DNA from: Notospermus geniculatus
Lineage: Eukaryota > Nemertea > Pilidiophora > Heteronemertea > Lineidae
Assembly (NCBI GenBank): GCA_002633025.1
Contig: NMRB01000508.1
Coordinates: 234,154 to 298,153 of the forward strand
Direction: 5' to 3'
Length of the DNA: 64,000 nucleotides
Every line of letters begins with the position of its first letter. Within the stretch, counting starts at the first letter, position 1. A program made the position numbers and the translations under genes. Below, piece after piece: positions 32,835 to 45,492 of the stretch. The notes below the pieces were generated by a model that saw nothing but the letters and a program-made list of their open reading frames with translations, had not been told where the DNA came from and did not search any database.

Positions 32835-32935
32835 TGGAGGGCATCCTCCCATAACAGGGTTCTGGTCTCACTCCTCTTCAAGTGGATGAACAGGAGCGAG
32901 GTAAAAACCCATGGTGGGAGGATGGAGGGAGGGAT
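32835..32935. repeat. Short hairpin element (ggtctcactcctctt family)
   Basis: Left arm catcctcccataacagggtt and ggtctcactcctcttc; right arm gaacaggagcgaggtaaaaa and ccatggtgggaggatg. Fourth member of the family at 4818. Confidence 0.65.
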
Positions 32936-33058
32936 ATCGCTTGTCCTATACTTCGCCAAAAAAAGAAATCTTTTTAGACACAATCATGCAACAAACGCAG
33001 TATCGTCAACTTCTGATGTACAAGTCTGTTGTATTGGGATAGACATCTTCTTCAAGAA

Positions 33059-33257
33059 AGCCCCTGTCACACATCCACCGGGACCCGTACGAGTTTCCCC
33101 ACCCAGCAGCTTGCGGTGAATTTGAGAGACAGTACGGGTCCATTACGATTTTCATTTCCATTTTCATTTGTACCGTTTTGATTCCCCGGGGATCAGGGGC
33201 AATCTGTCTGTTTTTACTCGCCGTACGGGCCCCGGAGTGGATATGTGACAGGGGCTG
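33059..33257. mobile_element. MITE with agcccctgtcacac termini
   Basis: Left end agcccctgtcacacatccac, right end gtggatatgtgacaggggct. Sub-terminal arms ccgggacccgtacg and cgtacgggccccgg also pair. Confidence 0.85.
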
Positions 33258-34140
33258 AAGGGACCAACATCACGGTTGCTGAATGCTCCATGTGGTGCAG
33301 TCAGATGGATTCAGTTTTGGTTGCATGGTTTTGTATGGACAGAATGGCCAAGCTCTGGTCATCACAAGCCAAGCACAAATTATGGATGAGGTAGGGTCCA
33401 CATCCACATCAGCTGCAACACCGCGACCGGGGCATATCTGCCCAGTCTCAAAACCGCCCCCAAACCTGGCATCGTGGCACCGAAGACCTCCGTCTCCCGA
33501 GGAAAACTTTGGACCTCTACGACCCATCGCTCATCACTTATTCAGTGAAGATGGAAGCCATCACCCAGTAGCCTCGTTTGCTAATTAACACACACAGACT
33601 CATTAATTATTGGTCAGTCCTCCGTCTCTTGGCTTATCATCCCGGATACTGCGGTCCGAATACCTGATGAATCCCTGGCCCGTCTTCAATGAGGTCGCTT
33701 AAGTCACTGTTTCAGAGGCGCAAAAATCTGAAATGAGTACTTTTAACGCCGAGAAGTACACTTGAACTGAACTATTTCAGAATAAGAAGTTTTTAATCCT
33801 GCCACACTTGCAAGGATTCCGTTCCCTGATTTCCTGTCCTTTGTTGATGCTCGTCACATCACCACAAATCTGCGGCCGCTCTCTCCAGCATACACGATGT
33901 GCCTCCGCCCACGCAAGAAGATGTTCGGAAATGTCAAACCTGTGCTAAATTCACAACGAGGGATTTCCTCCATCTTCTTTTTCTTCTGGGGATGTTATAG
34001 ATGACAGCAGAGGCTTTGATGTGGTACAAGTGAGTTGTTATGACACACACTAACGTGACTAACACTTTGACTCCTGCTTCCCAAACTGCCTTAAATTTAG
34101 CAGACCTTGACAGGATCAGAACGGGTTCTTCCATGCTACA
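33258..34140. other. No gene seen
   Basis: Open frames on both strands at 33270-33590 overlap and have no recognisable domain. Confidence 0.4.
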
Positions 34141-34149
34141 GGAGGAGCT

Positions 34150-34450
34150 GAGGATCCCTGATAGCCGAGTGGTTATCACATCTGCTCAGCAAGCAGCAAG
34201 TCCCAGGTTCGAATCTAGCCCGGGCCATATGGGATTTCATTCCTGGCTTTTCACGTCTGTCGCGTGGGACAGTAAGCCGTGGTGCCTTGTACCTTGTGTC
34301 TTTGCAAGGGTAAGTAAAAGACCCCATCCAAGTGAGGAACATGAGTAGCTTGAAAGGGCCAATAATGCTATGGGATGGCCTCTTCTGTACTTACCAGGGA
34401 CAAATGATGCTACGTCGCCGGCCACGACGGAAAATTCAAATACAAAAGCT
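34150..34450 (+). repeat. Family A SINE, rearranged 3' end
   Basis: Head ctgatagccgagtggttatc with B box ggttcgaatc. Near the end, gggccaataatgctatggga comes before gatggcctcttctgtactta, so a tail segment has been duplicated or moved, then a normal-order remnant (accagggacaaatgatgc) follows. Confidence 0.8.
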
Positions 34451-34609
34451 ACAGGACAGATCATCCCTGGAAAATTCGTCTCCGAGGACACTGTGCCACG
34501 TGACAGAAAATTCATCGTCCTACACGAGGATATACCCATCATCAACAAAAGTCTCTCAGCAATCGCCTGGCCAGCCCCCTACCTTTGTAGCATACCAGGA
34601 ATCCCAGAG

Positions 34610-34858
34610 ATGGGATTATCACTGCTTAGCAAGCGGCAGGTCCCGGGTTCGAATGCAGCCTGGGCTATATGGGATCGACTATCCCTGGCTCTTCAGTCCG
34701 TCTCATGGGACAGTAAGCCATGGTGCCTTGTTCCATTGCAAGGGCAAATAAAAGACCCCATCCTAGTGAGGAACATGAGTAGCTTGAGATGGCCTCTTCC
34801 ATACTTACCAGGGCCAATAATGCAATGGCTTTGGCTCTGACAGAAAAATCAAATACAA
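34610..34858 (+). repeat. Family A SINE, A-box end replaced
   Basis: Starts at the anticodon region (tgcttagcaagcggcaggtc) with a normal body and tail. The first about 20 bp of the head are missing. Confidence 0.83.
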
Positions 34859-34859
34859 G

Positions 34860-35500
34860 AAGAACAGCTCTCTCCATATATTGGAACCCGCGGCAGCGTG
34901 TTATTTTTTCAAACCACAATGTGAGTGATGAGCTCATGTGTAAAACATCAAAATGACAAGTGTGATACTGTCAGCTTAGCATCAATCTGTCAATCTCCCC
35001 ACATCTTCCGCATCTGCCACGTCGCCACCAGAAACTGGTGAATCATTTTAATCACCCACAGTTCATCACCATAGTAACGGGAATACCCTTGACCCAGTGT
35101 CCGATTTTCTGATGCATCCCCGGGATTACAACGATTCAATGTAGAATCATCACCGCTCGCGATTCAAAATGCTGCTCTATCAGATTTGGCTCGCTGCCAA
35201 TTCTTTATTGATAGTTTTAACCAGTGTTTAGAGAACCCACAAATTAGGAATAACGCATTTTGCATAGAATATTTTTAAAATTTCATTGAAAATCTCGAAG
35301 TCTGTATCAAATGGCGCAGATTGTTTGCGTGGAAACGGAATTGTTGACATTGTGAAAATCCGCCACTCACGGAGGAACGGGGGATGAATGAATGAGTGGA
35401 GGCAGGAGCTCGACAAAAGCTGATCACTGATGAGTGAGAATGACCTGTGGATGGGGGTATCATGCACCAGTCACCCATCCATGTACTGACCATGGTCAAT
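34860..35500. other. No gene seen
   Basis: Unique sequence; short minus-strand frames at 35228-35499 overlap each other and are not protein-like. Confidence 0.4.
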
Positions 35501-35995
35501 AGCCCCGTTTACACTGGTCACTGAAAAAGCAATCCGTGCTCGGACCGGTCCCGGCACGGTTCGTCATCTGGCGATCTGCCCCGTTTACACTGGCACAGTG
35601 GAACCGAGCCAGTTGGCGGGTCCCTCGATCTCTGCAGTCAGTTCAGTCGATCGGAGGTACGAAAATCAAACGAAAAATCAAACGACGACAACAACAAAAT
35701 GGATGCCGCCATGGAAAATCACTCAGAAATTCCCGCTAATGACGTCATTCATAATTCGCACATGTGCAGAACACAATTTAGCAACCGAGCCGAGATCGGT
35801 TACCGTTTACACAGCAGTTTATCGAACCGATCCGATCTCGGACCGGTCCGAGATCACCTCCAACTGGTGGTCTCGGCACGGTTCGATTTGGAACCAATCC
35901 TGGCACGCTTGTCCCATTTACACTTGCTATTTTTTTGGCGATCCGATCTCGGACCGGTCCGAGATCGGTTATTTTTGCTCAGTGTAAACGGGGCT
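35501..35995. mobile_element. MITE with agccccgtttacactgg termini, about 495 bp
   Basis: Left end agccccgtttacactgg, right end agtgtaaacggggct. A second internal start (gccccgtttacactggcaca at about 35579) and repeated ggaccggtccgagatc blocks suggest one copy nested in or fused to another. Confidence 0.85.
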
Positions 35996-36009
35996 TATGT
36001 TGCTTAACT

Positions 36010-36262
36010 TCTAGCTCAGAGGCCAACAAGCCAACCAGGAAGTACAGGAAATCCTCCACGGCCAGCAGGTTAAGCCGTGCCATATTGTAGCTGCAAGGGG
36101 TTTCAATGCACCATCTCCCCCTCAGACAGAGATGACTTGTCCTCGAGTCACTTAGCGCTAACTTCAAGCTCATAGGCCAACGTGCCAACCACCAGGCTGT
36201 AAAGGAAATCCTCCATGGCCAGCGGGTTGCCGTGCCATGTTGTAGCTGCAAGGGGTTCGAAG
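36010..36262. repeat. Two direct repeats of about 95 bp
   Basis: Segments 36010-36102 and 36165-36260 both run from ctcagaggccaac / ctcataggccaac through ggaaatcctcca and ccagcrggtt to gtagctgcaaggggtt. One minus-strand frame is open through both but in different phases, so coding use is unlikely. Confidence 0.7.
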
Positions 36263-36264
36263 CA

Positions 36265-36790
36265 GATGGATACTAAGGTCTGAATGATGAGATCAACATT
36301 TAGTGTTGTTCTGAAGAAACCCCGCACACGCCGTCCACGTTAGAGGTGAACGTCACTTCTCTAGCACCACTCTGACAGACAGAACAAAGTCAATTTGCTT
36401 GGACAGGACGGGAGAACATGACCAACGAAGGCCATCCTTGCTTGTGATTCATTTCCTCTTCATCATTCCCGAGGTTTCATAATCAAATATCTTCGCAACA
36501 TCATCGCACGGAGAAATCAATATCGCCAACTGGCACCTACCCACGAGAAGAATACGGACTGACCATGTAAAATAGCCCAACATACTTCACCAACAATACT
36601 GCCAATCACAGCTATCACGATCAATCACGGTACACGCATAACAAAAGGTCACGACCTTCCAATCAATGGCTTGTTTACAAGTTTGACCTGTAGGATCGAT
36701 AGACGTTCCATAAGGCGATTGCGGTACAATGGCCGTGTGTTAGGATTATCGTTATAAACGGCAGGGCAATAGGCCATGATTACTGATATA
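36265..36790. other. No gene seen
   Basis: Unique sequence without supported features. Confidence 0.4.
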
Positions 36791-36792
36791 CT

Positions 36793-36955
36793 CAGGGGCA
36801 GATCCACGATTTCGGAAAAGAGGGGGCGCACTGTGCTAGAAACATTTGAAATCTGCAGTGAATTTCAATGATTTGCGCCAAATTTCATAATTTCACAGTC
36901 AATTTTACAGATTTGTTGGCCAAAGGGGGGGCGTACGCCAGCTGCTTTTGGGTGT
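36793..36955. repeat. Interspersed repeat (cagatccacgatttcgg family)
   Basis: Shares gatttcggaaaagagggggc and gaatttcaatgatttgc with 46387-46566 and 63353-63505. Confidence 0.68.
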
Positions 36956-37031
36956 CATCAGTGAAGGAAGTAATTTATAGAATGTGCCAACACGGCCCTC
37001 TCTTTCACCTCCATTTTTATATCGTGGCATA

Positions 37032-37432
37032 AGCCCCTTTACACCACGAAATTTTTACCCTGCTCGGTCCAGACCGAGCATGGTTCGGTAGAATTTTGCC
37101 TGTGCAAACGGGTCGTGACAGCTTGTCCCGGTACCAAATTAGCCCTGCCATCCGAGGTAGGCTTGATCCGGGTCGAGCACGGTTCGGTTGAAATTCCGCC
37201 AGTCTGAACAGCTGGAGCTAACCTAGCCCGCTAACCTGGGCGAGGTGCGCATGGGTCACCTACTCAACCTTGGCCTTCATGTCACTGCCGCAAAACCGGC
37301 AAACGGTGCATTTTTACAGATGACTGGGTGGGCTTGGCCCGGATTTGGCTCGGTTGATTTTTGATGTGTAAACCCGCTTGAAATGATCCAGATTGACGAC
37401 GGCACGTCAACTGGGTGAGTGTAAAAGGGGCT
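37032..37432. mobile_element. MITE with agccccttttacac-like termini, about 400 bp
   Basis: Left end agcccctttacaccacg, right end gagtgtaaaaggggct. Interior ggtccagaccgagcatggtt and ggtcgagcacggttcggtt resemble the interior of 35501-35995. Confidence 0.82.
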
Positions 37433-37821
37433 GTAGTTTCCTTTATTTAAGTAGGCACTGTGAGGGTTAACTGAATGTACTTTTCACCAAAAGGCCCACG
37501 AGGTCAAAGCGACGATCAGCTTAAATCCTAGCAATAGATAAAGTGTATATTAATAACTACCACGATGGCAGTCATCAATTTGTTAATGGCCCGATGAAAC
37601 AGAGGATGCGATGCCATATTATAAGTACTCTTGTGACGAAGACTTAATGGCTTTTTCTGGCATCAAAAAGCTAGATATCCGAGAATCACCATCCGATATC
37701 CGACGGCCTTGGTCTCTTTCTTCATATGATCACTCAGTATTGAAAAAAGCTGCCAAGTATTGCTCATCTGACCAATTCTAGTATCTCTCTTTTATTAAGC
37801 TGATATGAAGGACTGGTGGGC

Positions 37822-38065
37822 GAGGAGCCTTACATGTTCGCTTAGCAGCAAGCGGTTGGTCCTGGCTTCAAATCCTGTGCCAAATGCCCTGGCTCTCTAG
37901 TCCGTCGTGTGCGACAGTGCCGTGGTGCCTTGTCCCTTGTGCCTTTGCAAGGGCAAGTAAAAGACCCCATCCAAGTGAGGAATATGAGTAGCTTGAGATG
38001 ACCTCTTCTGTACTTACCAGGGCCAATATGGCTTCGGCCCTGATGGAAAAATAGAACACAACTAC
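37822..38065 (+). repeat. Family A SINE, decayed head
   Basis: Recognisable from gcaagcggttggtcctggct onward. The B box has decayed (ggcttcaaatcc); body and tail are good. Confidence 0.8.
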
Positions 38066-38590
38066 AAATACTGGTGGGCGAAGGCTTGTGACGTGCCCAC
38101 ACATGAACTGCCTCATCTGGACTGAGCATACCCAAGTTCCCACCTGACAGAGAAGTGTAGTGCAAACGTCGGCACATCTCACCGCTGAAGACGCAGGAGA
38201 TTCACGTGCAATTCCTAAGTTTTATTACTAATGTTGTTTATGTGAACAAATAACCCGCAACAACAATTTGACAGGCCAAAAGAACGCGTGCTAAAATCGA
38301 GTCAACTCTGATATCAAAAACTCCGAACGCTCCATGACAAACATTGCATACTTCAGCAACAACACTTCTCTTCACACTCACAAGTGGTTCATCGAGATGA
38401 CAAGGACTCACATCTGTTGGGTTCAGACGGTACATTTTGAAACATCAGATAATGTGGTGCACTGTAGGACAGTTCAGTTCCTGGTGGAACGTGAGAGTCT
38501 GTTGGCTAATTAATAATCATTCTAGCTGCTGTATTATGAGACAATCTTCAGATCTTATTGAATGCCAGAGGTACAGACGTGTCCTCAAAG
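38066..38590. other. No gene seen
   Basis: A minus-strand open frame at 38238-38435 starts with a hydrophilic stretch and ends hydrophobic. I cannot support it as an exon. Confidence 0.35.
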
Positions 38591-38595
38591 AAGAG

Positions 38596-38985
38596 TATCA
38601 CCTTTAATTTTATTCCACCTTTTTATTTTGTTCCTTTTTGATTTTGTCCCACCTTTTTGATTTTGTCCCACCTTTTTGATTTTGTCCCACCTTTTTGATT
38701 TTGTTCCACCTTTTGGTTGTTCCACCTTTTGATTTCGTTCCACCTTTTGATTTTGTTCCACCTTTTTGATTTTGTTCCACCTTTTTAATTTTGTTCCACC
38801 TTTTTTTTTATTTTGTTCCACCTTTTTTTATTTTATTCCACTTTTTTATTTTGTTCCATCTTTTTTATTTTGTTCCACCTTTTTGATTTTGTTCCACCTT
38901 TTTTATTTTGTCCCACCTCATTGGTTTTTTTCCACCTTTTTGATTTTGTTCCACCTTTTTGATTTTGTCCCACCTTTGGTTCCTA
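38596..38985. repeat. Minisatellite, about 20-bp unit
   Basis: Nearly 20 copies of ccacctttttgattttgttc with T-run length changes. The long open frames on both strands are a by-product of the repeat. Confidence 0.92.
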
Positions 38986-39554
38986 TCTATTGAAGATTAT
39001 TCAGTAACTCTACACTGAGCAGATTCAGCTTGACCTTGGGCCAATATGTAGAGAGAGATGAGAGGTGTATAATAGAAATGACTGAATCAACAATGGGCTT
39101 ATGACTGAGGTGACCTTGGGCGCGGCACCCCACTGGCTAAGGACACAATAAAGCCAGTTTTATAGCATTTCCATATGGTTGAGGTGAGTTGGAATCGATG
39201 TGGTTCAGAAATAGGCCTAATTATTGACATTTCAATAAGTATCAACAGCGGGCTTATTGCCAAGCTGACCTTGGGCGGTTAATAAAATTCACTGTCTGCG
39301 TGGCAGCTTTCCAACAAGTATTTTGTTTCCTGGGGGTGTGATATGTGGCACTGTTTCAGGACAGATTCGCCAACTGTTATGACACAGCTGTATCCAGAAC
39401 AAGAGAAATGCTAAAATTAGATGGTGAATTATTCCCAGGTCATGTCAGAAAACTGTGGCAATTTTTTAAAGCTGTTGCAATCATCGTGATCAGCATGTCC
39501 AAACAGGATATAAGTTTCATTGTACATGTAGCATCAATTTGTTTTATTTACCAT

Positions 39555-39985
39555 CTATTTGTTCACACCATCATACCATCACTTTGTGTCATACCATCAA
39601 TTTCTATCATACCATCACTTTGTGTCATACCATCAATTTCTATCATACCATCACTTTGTGTCATACCATTAATTTCTATCATACCGTCATGTTGTGTCAT
39701 ACCATCAATTTCTATCATACCATCAAGTTGTGTCATACAATCAATTTCTATCATACCATCAAGTTGTGTCATACAATCAAGTTGTGTCATACCATCAAGT
39801 TGTGCCATACAATCAAGTTGTGTCATACAATCAAGTTGTGTCATACCATCAATTTGTGTCATACAATCAAGTTGTGTCATACCATCAAGTTGTGCCATAC
39901 AATCAAGTTGTGTCATACAATCAATTTGTGTCATACCATCAAGTTGTGTCATACAATCAAGTTGTGTCATATCATCAATCATGCG
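39555..39985. repeat. 18-bp tandem repeat array, open in several frames
   Basis: About 23 units of ataccatcaagttgtgtc, in two interleaved variants (ccatcaatttctatcat in the first third; caatcaagttg and ccatcaagttg alternating later). Because 18 is divisible by three and the unit lacks stops, all three plus frames and one minus frame are open across it. Confidence 0.92.
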
Positions 39986-39989
39986 ATTA

Positions 39990-41305
39990 AAGAAATAAAA
40001 TAATCATTCACTGACATTTTTAATGGAAAATATTAAAACAGCTGTGAAATAGATAAGGGCACTGATTTATAGTTGAGGTCATACTTCGTCTGCATTTTAT
40101 CAGTAAAATCAGGATGTGTAGGCCTACGTTGGATTATACCACAATAAATCTTTTCCTTGCATGACAGGCCTACTTGAAAGAGTGCCATGGTTTACATAAC
40201 TTTTTAATAAACAAATCCAAAATGTATGGCCAATAGCCAATTGTCATTTTTTTGCCAAAAATAAGGTCCCTGGGCAAAAAGACAATTGAAATCCACAAGA
40301 GTGTAGATATCATTTGATTAAAATCAATATCTAATCAATACACTCGAAGTCTTCAAATGCTTTGAAAATATAATGGAACTTGACACAATCAAATGACAAC
40401 CTTGCACTCAGTGACTTTGATCAACATCCTCACATGATCATCACCAGATTTCAAATACCCAGAAAGGCTTTTTTTCAAAGTCGTCATTGTCTAGACGAAA
40501 TTCTGGCCCAATTCTGATATTGTGAAACCAACCACTTTGTCTAAGAGTTGAGTAATTTTTTTATCATAAACCTTATAAATTAGAAATACATGTAATCACA
40601 AAAGGAAGAGATGTGTCCCATTCGCAGAAACCACCGGTGACACCTATTGAGGCAGTGGGCTAGGGTCCCCATTAATGTTTGTGGAATGCCGGTGATTGTA
40701 TAATCAGTTTTTTACTACTCTTCTAAAAACTTAAACAGTCTTTATGAAACTGACTCAGAGATTTGACCAATTTCATGGCTTCAAGCTCCTCAGAAGTCAT
40801 TTCTTCATAAACATCTCTGGGCAAAATGTGCCGCCACATTTCCGCCATATCATCTTCTTACCAAACACAGATATTAATATAGACTAGAGAGTGAGAAACT
40901 AGAGGGCAATGAATGCAAAGGTTCATAGAGTACACTTCATATACTAGAGGAAAACATCAGTTATATTGAGTGTTTTATGGCTAATGGTGAGTTTATGATG
41001 TACTCTCTGGCTAATCAACTCAGATCCTGGATTGGATGTGCTACATTGAAGGTCAGACGCAATTCCACTTTCTAATAAACAAGACGGTAAGCATATGAGT
41101 GGTGCAGGAGAGAACCTGAGGGCAAAACATGACCTTATCAACATTCGCTAAAATGGGGCGGGGGGGAGGGGCCAGAGCGTCACTGAAATCATACAAGCTC
41201 AGACAGATGCTATGCAGGGGGAAATCAGTGTGCCAGAAATTTGCGGCCAAAATTCTGATCACCAAACATGTGGTACATCTTCAGAGTATAGTGAATGTAG
41301 AAGGA
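39990..41305. other. No gene seen
   Basis: AT-rich unique sequence. Confidence 0.4.
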
Positions 41306-41309
41306 AACC

Positions 41310-41372
41310 AGACTCTTCCATGCTTACCAGGGCCAATAATGCTTTGGCTTATGGAAAAATCTTACAATATTT
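41310..41372 (+). repeat. Family A SINE tail fragment
   Basis: Begins tcttccatgcttaccagggc and continues through aataatgctttggct to atggaaaaatc. Confidence 0.75.
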
Positions 41373-41563
41373 TGGGAGACAACTTGTGCAGTCCAAGAGG
41401 GTTGCTCCCTAGTTGGACATTCAGAGTGTAATCAGCCTCTGACCAATCAGGTCATGGGGTCAATTTCTTGGTTGTACCTGCACTTCACCAGAAACAGAAG
41501 ATGGATCTCTCTGACAGGATGGGAGGTTTCCCCCTACATTACACTTGCCAGATATTCCCAATA

Positions 41564-41813
41564 ATAGACAATTCTCAAATTCGTAGACCTGTGTACTTCC
41601 GCTGAAATCTCAACCAGAACCTCGATCTGAAATCGAGTGACGTGACGACGCCATCCATGATCCAGCAATGGTCGAGTCTGACGCAACGCAACGTCTTCAA
41701 CGTTACTTGGGTTGTCTGCGAAACGTCATTCAGTTTCAGACCGAGGTTGTGGTTGAGATTTTGCTGGAAGTGCACAGATCTTTGTCATTTATGTCAATTT
41801 GAGAACGGTCTAT
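41564..41813. mobile_element. Foldback element (tctcaaattcg family), second copy
   Basis: Arms atagacaattctcaaattcg and caatttgagaacggtctat; interior ctcaaccagaacctcgatct mirrored by gaccgaggttgtggttgaga. Confidence 0.82.
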
Positions 41814-42185
41814 ACCAATATTACCTTGGCGTACACCCCCCAAATCAATATTTCAAACCTAACACCCCAATGTTGTAACGGGTTGAAGTGTAACTCTGGA
41901 TCAGAAAACAGAGAAATTTCCTGTTTCAAGAAGCGAATATTAACGTGACCACTACGAGAACCTGTACCGTGCAGCCGTACTTCCTTCCTTTAACCTGTCT
42001 TTTTCCTCCGTACACACCAATATTGGATAAAAGTGTTTTTTTCTCCGCCGTTGTCCTAACAACTGAGGATAATTTTGCAGCTGTGAGGTGGAAAAGGAAA
42101 TGAAATGTTTTATTCAATGTTTCTCTCCATCTCTTTGGATATGAAATGAGATCTCTATCGATGCGAAGACCTTTTCTGTTAAACA

Positions 42186-42300
42186 AAGCCAGGGTTTCTA
42201 CCAGAAATTGAAAGAAGGGGGTAAACCAGCTCATGGTGCGTGCACCATCCAGCAGGGGCTCTGGATCCAGTGGAGGCTCTGGAGACCTCCCTCAGAAAAA
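42186..42300. repeat. Partial foldback repeat (gtttctaccag family)
   Basis: Left arm cagggtttctaccagaaatt with aagaagggggtaaa. No matching right arm found nearby. Confidence 0.5.
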
Positions 42301-42514
42301 TTTGTTTTTTCAGTCCCGAAAATGCATTTTCTCGACATTTGGAAGAAGAAATTTGCATTGTTCAGCAGACAAGACCCCTTCTTTTAGCCCAACGGATCTG
42401 TACCCCCTGTACACCTGCTGTTCACCTCACCAATAATCAGCCCTAAGAAAACCCACTGTCATGAATTTCAAATCTCTGAACTCTTAATTTCATATCCCTC
42501 TCATAAAAGTAGCA

Positions 42515-42668
42515 AGAACCTGTAAATTAAGGACACGTTTGAGACTGAATATTGTGCTTATTGAGAGGGGGTCCTGATTACAGGGGTCCAAACAGGAGAT
42601 GACTAACTGTGTGTCCTTAATAGAGAGGTGTCTTCTTGGCAGAGGTGTCCAAGTAGGTTCCACTGAAC
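42515..42668. repeat. Relative of the 10071-10255 repeat
   Basis: Shares taaattaaggacac, gagggggtcctgattacagg and ggcagaggtgtcc; the right end is aggttccactg. Confidence 0.65.
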
Positions 42669-42669
42669 C

Positions 42670-43190
42670 ACTTTTTATGTCATCACCATCTCTCTTTCAG
42701 ATGGTGCAGTTTGAACGATCCATGGATTAGTCACTGATCATTCTACCTCCAACAACAGCAACAACAAACTTGAGTACGCCGAGATCATCAACAACCGACG
42801 CCAGCATCCGGCAGCTCATAACCTACACCAAGGTCATCGTTTATCTCCCCATGTCACGGCCCCATCAACCAATCAATCAATAGTCACATGATTCATGCCA
42901 ACGGATAACGGCGCAAGTATCTAGACCTTGTAATGATAGCTAGGATAGCCTCTCGGCAGATTGCTAGCCCAGGCTAACAGGATCATCTGCATACCATAAT
43001 TTATTTGCCACAACTCGTACTGGGTGTTCTGCAGACCTCAAGTATCATTTTGGCTGAGTCTGATTGGTCCGTGCAGAAGTTGTGTTATGTGAACCAATTA
43101 CCAACATGGGGGGGGGTAAGTAGTTGCAGATAGACTAGAATTGGCGATATTTTGGCAGAAATATCAATAAGCAGCCTAACTGTATTTGCA
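42670..43190. other. No gene seen
   Basis: Unique sequence without supported features. Confidence 0.4.
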
Positions 43191-43194
43191 TGTA

Positions 43195-43372
43195 TTCGAT
43201 TTTTCCATCAGGGCCGAAGCCATAGCATTATTGGCCCCATGGTAAGCACGGAAGAGGTCATCTCAAGCTACTCATGTTCCTCACTTGGATGGGGTCTTTT
43301 ACTTGCTTGCAAAGGCACAAGGCACAAGGCAACATGGCTTACAGTCCCATGCAGCCTAACTCTCATGGTACT
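43195..43372 (-). repeat. Family A SINE, head missing
   Basis: Tail and body only, ending at acagtcccatgc before the tRNA-like head would begin. Confidence 0.82.
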
Positions 43373-43955
43373 ACTTGTTCTGACAACAATATTTGGCATT
43401 TTTGTGTCCGGCAGGAGGAAACCAGAGGTGCTGGAGGGAAGTTACATCATCTTTATATTATACGGTAATAACCATCGCAAAAAGCGCACTTTCGTCGTGA
43501 GTTTCTGGCGACAACGTTGTAAATGAGTTGATATCAAAGTGAAGAACTTGACCCAGCAGGATATCGAACCTTCAGCTAATATCCCTAGACTAATCCATCC
43601 AGAGGGACTTCTCATCATATTTCACCAGCCTTCAATGTTTGACAGCTAATCACCATAATATTCACCACCATTGTCATATCCCATGACAACTTAAGTAAGA
43701 TCCAGGTTTATGCTGAATCCAGGGACGTCGGCTCATCTCGGATTATGGCATTAGAGAACAGGTCCGTACGACGCCCCAGAGGAGGAGGGACAGAAGCTGG
43801 CCGGGACAAATTATTGCATTTTGGATGAAAATTATTATATCAGGGCCACAGAGGGAAACCGTGTTGTTGCAGGAGGAACTTGTGAGACTAAAATTCAGGG
43901 GCATGGGTCTATTATTTCACTCCATTTTTTTCAAGTTTCTTGAACCATGCCCACC
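43373..43955. other. No gene seen
   Basis: A short ggcaggaggaaaccagaggt at about 43410 recalls the family B SINE body; nothing else recognised. Confidence 0.4.
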
Positions 43956-43964
43956 AACCCCCGA

Positions 43965-44232
43965 TAGTCAAGTGGTTATCACGTCCGCTCAGCAAGCGGC
44001 AGGTCCCGGGGTTCGAATGCAGCCCAGGCCATATGGGATTTCATTCCCGGCTCTTCACGTCCGTCGCATGGGACAGTATTAGCTGTGGTGCATTGTACCT
44101 TGTGTCTTTGCAAGGGTAAGTAAAAGACCCCATCCAAGTGAGGAACATGAGTAGCTTGAGGTGGCCTCTTCCAAACCTACCAGGGCCAATAATGCTTTGG
44201 CTTCGGCCCTGATGGAAAAATCAAATACAAAC
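43965..44232 (+). repeat. Family A SINE, near full length
   Basis: A-box-like gatagtcaagtggttatcac, B box ggttcgaatg, body and tail in normal order. Confidence 0.86.
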
Positions 44233-44234
44233 TT

Positions 44235-44860
44235 ATTTACAAACTTATTACATGTATTAAACCAAAGTTTTGCCCCAGCTGGAGAGATCTGGTAAACAAG
44301 CGGCCCTTCCGCTGATGACCTGCCAGAAGATTCAAACCAAGAATCTTCTCAGCCTCATTTTGATTTCAGTAGCCTAGGATTGTAAAACTAGACGGTATAT
44401 CAGATTATTTCTACGAGTACTTTAAGTGGACCTCTTCAGTTTTTTCCATAATCGAGAATATTTCCCTCTTCACATCAAAATGCTGAGGAAACGAGGACTC
44501 AAAGTTGTCTATTAACTTCATGATGTCGACCACAATCCAAGGCCTATATTACAAACACAAGCTGAGGACTTTTTGCAAACAGACTTTTAAAATGTCAAGA
44601 ATTTGAGGTCAATCTATTTTTTTATGCTAATATCTTACAGACAGCGACAACAACCATGTCTGGCCTTCCAGGTTGAGAAGTGGAGAATTCAGATAATGAT
44701 TAATAATTATACAACGGTGAACTAATTGGAGGAAGAGATGACGAGGTTACTAACGAAATCGACATTGGAATGACATTGGGAAATACAGACATAAAAGGGA
44801 ATAAGTTATGGCAGTTGAAAAGGACACAAGAATAATTTACAAAATTCACAATTTCAAAAT
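44235..44860. other. No gene seen
   Basis: AT-rich unique sequence. Confidence 0.4.
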
Positions 44861-44863
44861 TAC

Positions 44864-45067
44864 AAAGGGGCTGTTCATTTTCGTCACTTGAGGAATCTGA
44901 GTTGTGATTCTTGGGAAAACGGAAAAAGCTACGCGCTTGCAAATTGCAGGGATTATTTGTTGTGCTGTACAGAATAATCGCTGCAATTTGCAGTTTCATA
45001 GCTTTCTCCATTTTCTCAAGGATCACAACTCAGATTCCTAAATTGACGAAAAACGAACAGCCCTTTT
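44864..45067. mobile_element. Foldback element with aaaggggctgttc termini
   Basis: Left arm aaaggggctgttcattttcg and gaatctgagttgtgattctt; right arm ggatcacaactcagattcct and cgaacagccctttt. The central gcaaattgcag / ctgcaatttgc also pair. Confidence 0.83.
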
Positions 45068-45290
45068 CGTATTTTTTGCAGATTATATCCCTACATAGGC
45101 CTAAGTGTAAATTTGCAGTTGACTGTGTTCTACTTTTAAATGCTATTCGAAGGCAGCAAAGCCACAGCAGTTGTGCATATAATGCCATTAGGAGACAATA
45201 AATTCCCGATGTGAGTGAAGTAATAGATTCAAGATGGCGGCGTTCGATTCTCTATTCAGACACCTTGACTGGCACGACCAGATCCCCCTT

Positions 45291-45492
45291 TAAAGGGCCT
45301 CTAGAGGTAGTGCATATTGATCACAGAATTGGTGGCATGAGGATAAAACTTGGCATCATTTTTCAAAGTAAATCTTCATTATGTCAACATTTGACACAGA
45401 ATACATGAGTTCGTGGTTACTAGCGCCACCTGTTGTATAGCGACAGTACTGTTAGTAGCCTAACAGCGAGCTGCCTCTAGAGGCCCTTTAAT
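45291..45492. mobile_element. MITE with ttaaagggcctctagag termini
   Basis: Left ttaaagggcctctagag, right ctctagaggccctttaa, perfect over 17 bp. The right part (actagcgccacctgttg) is shared with 10553-10625 and, inverted, about 58590. Confidence 0.82.

Noticed and set aside
35979-36251. Minus-strand 90-codon frame over a direct repeat
   Set aside because: The two repeat units are read in different frames, so the shared sequence is not conserved as protein.
38585-38993. Low-complexity open frames on both strands
   Set aside because: Product of the 20-bp minisatellite; no start context or splice signals.
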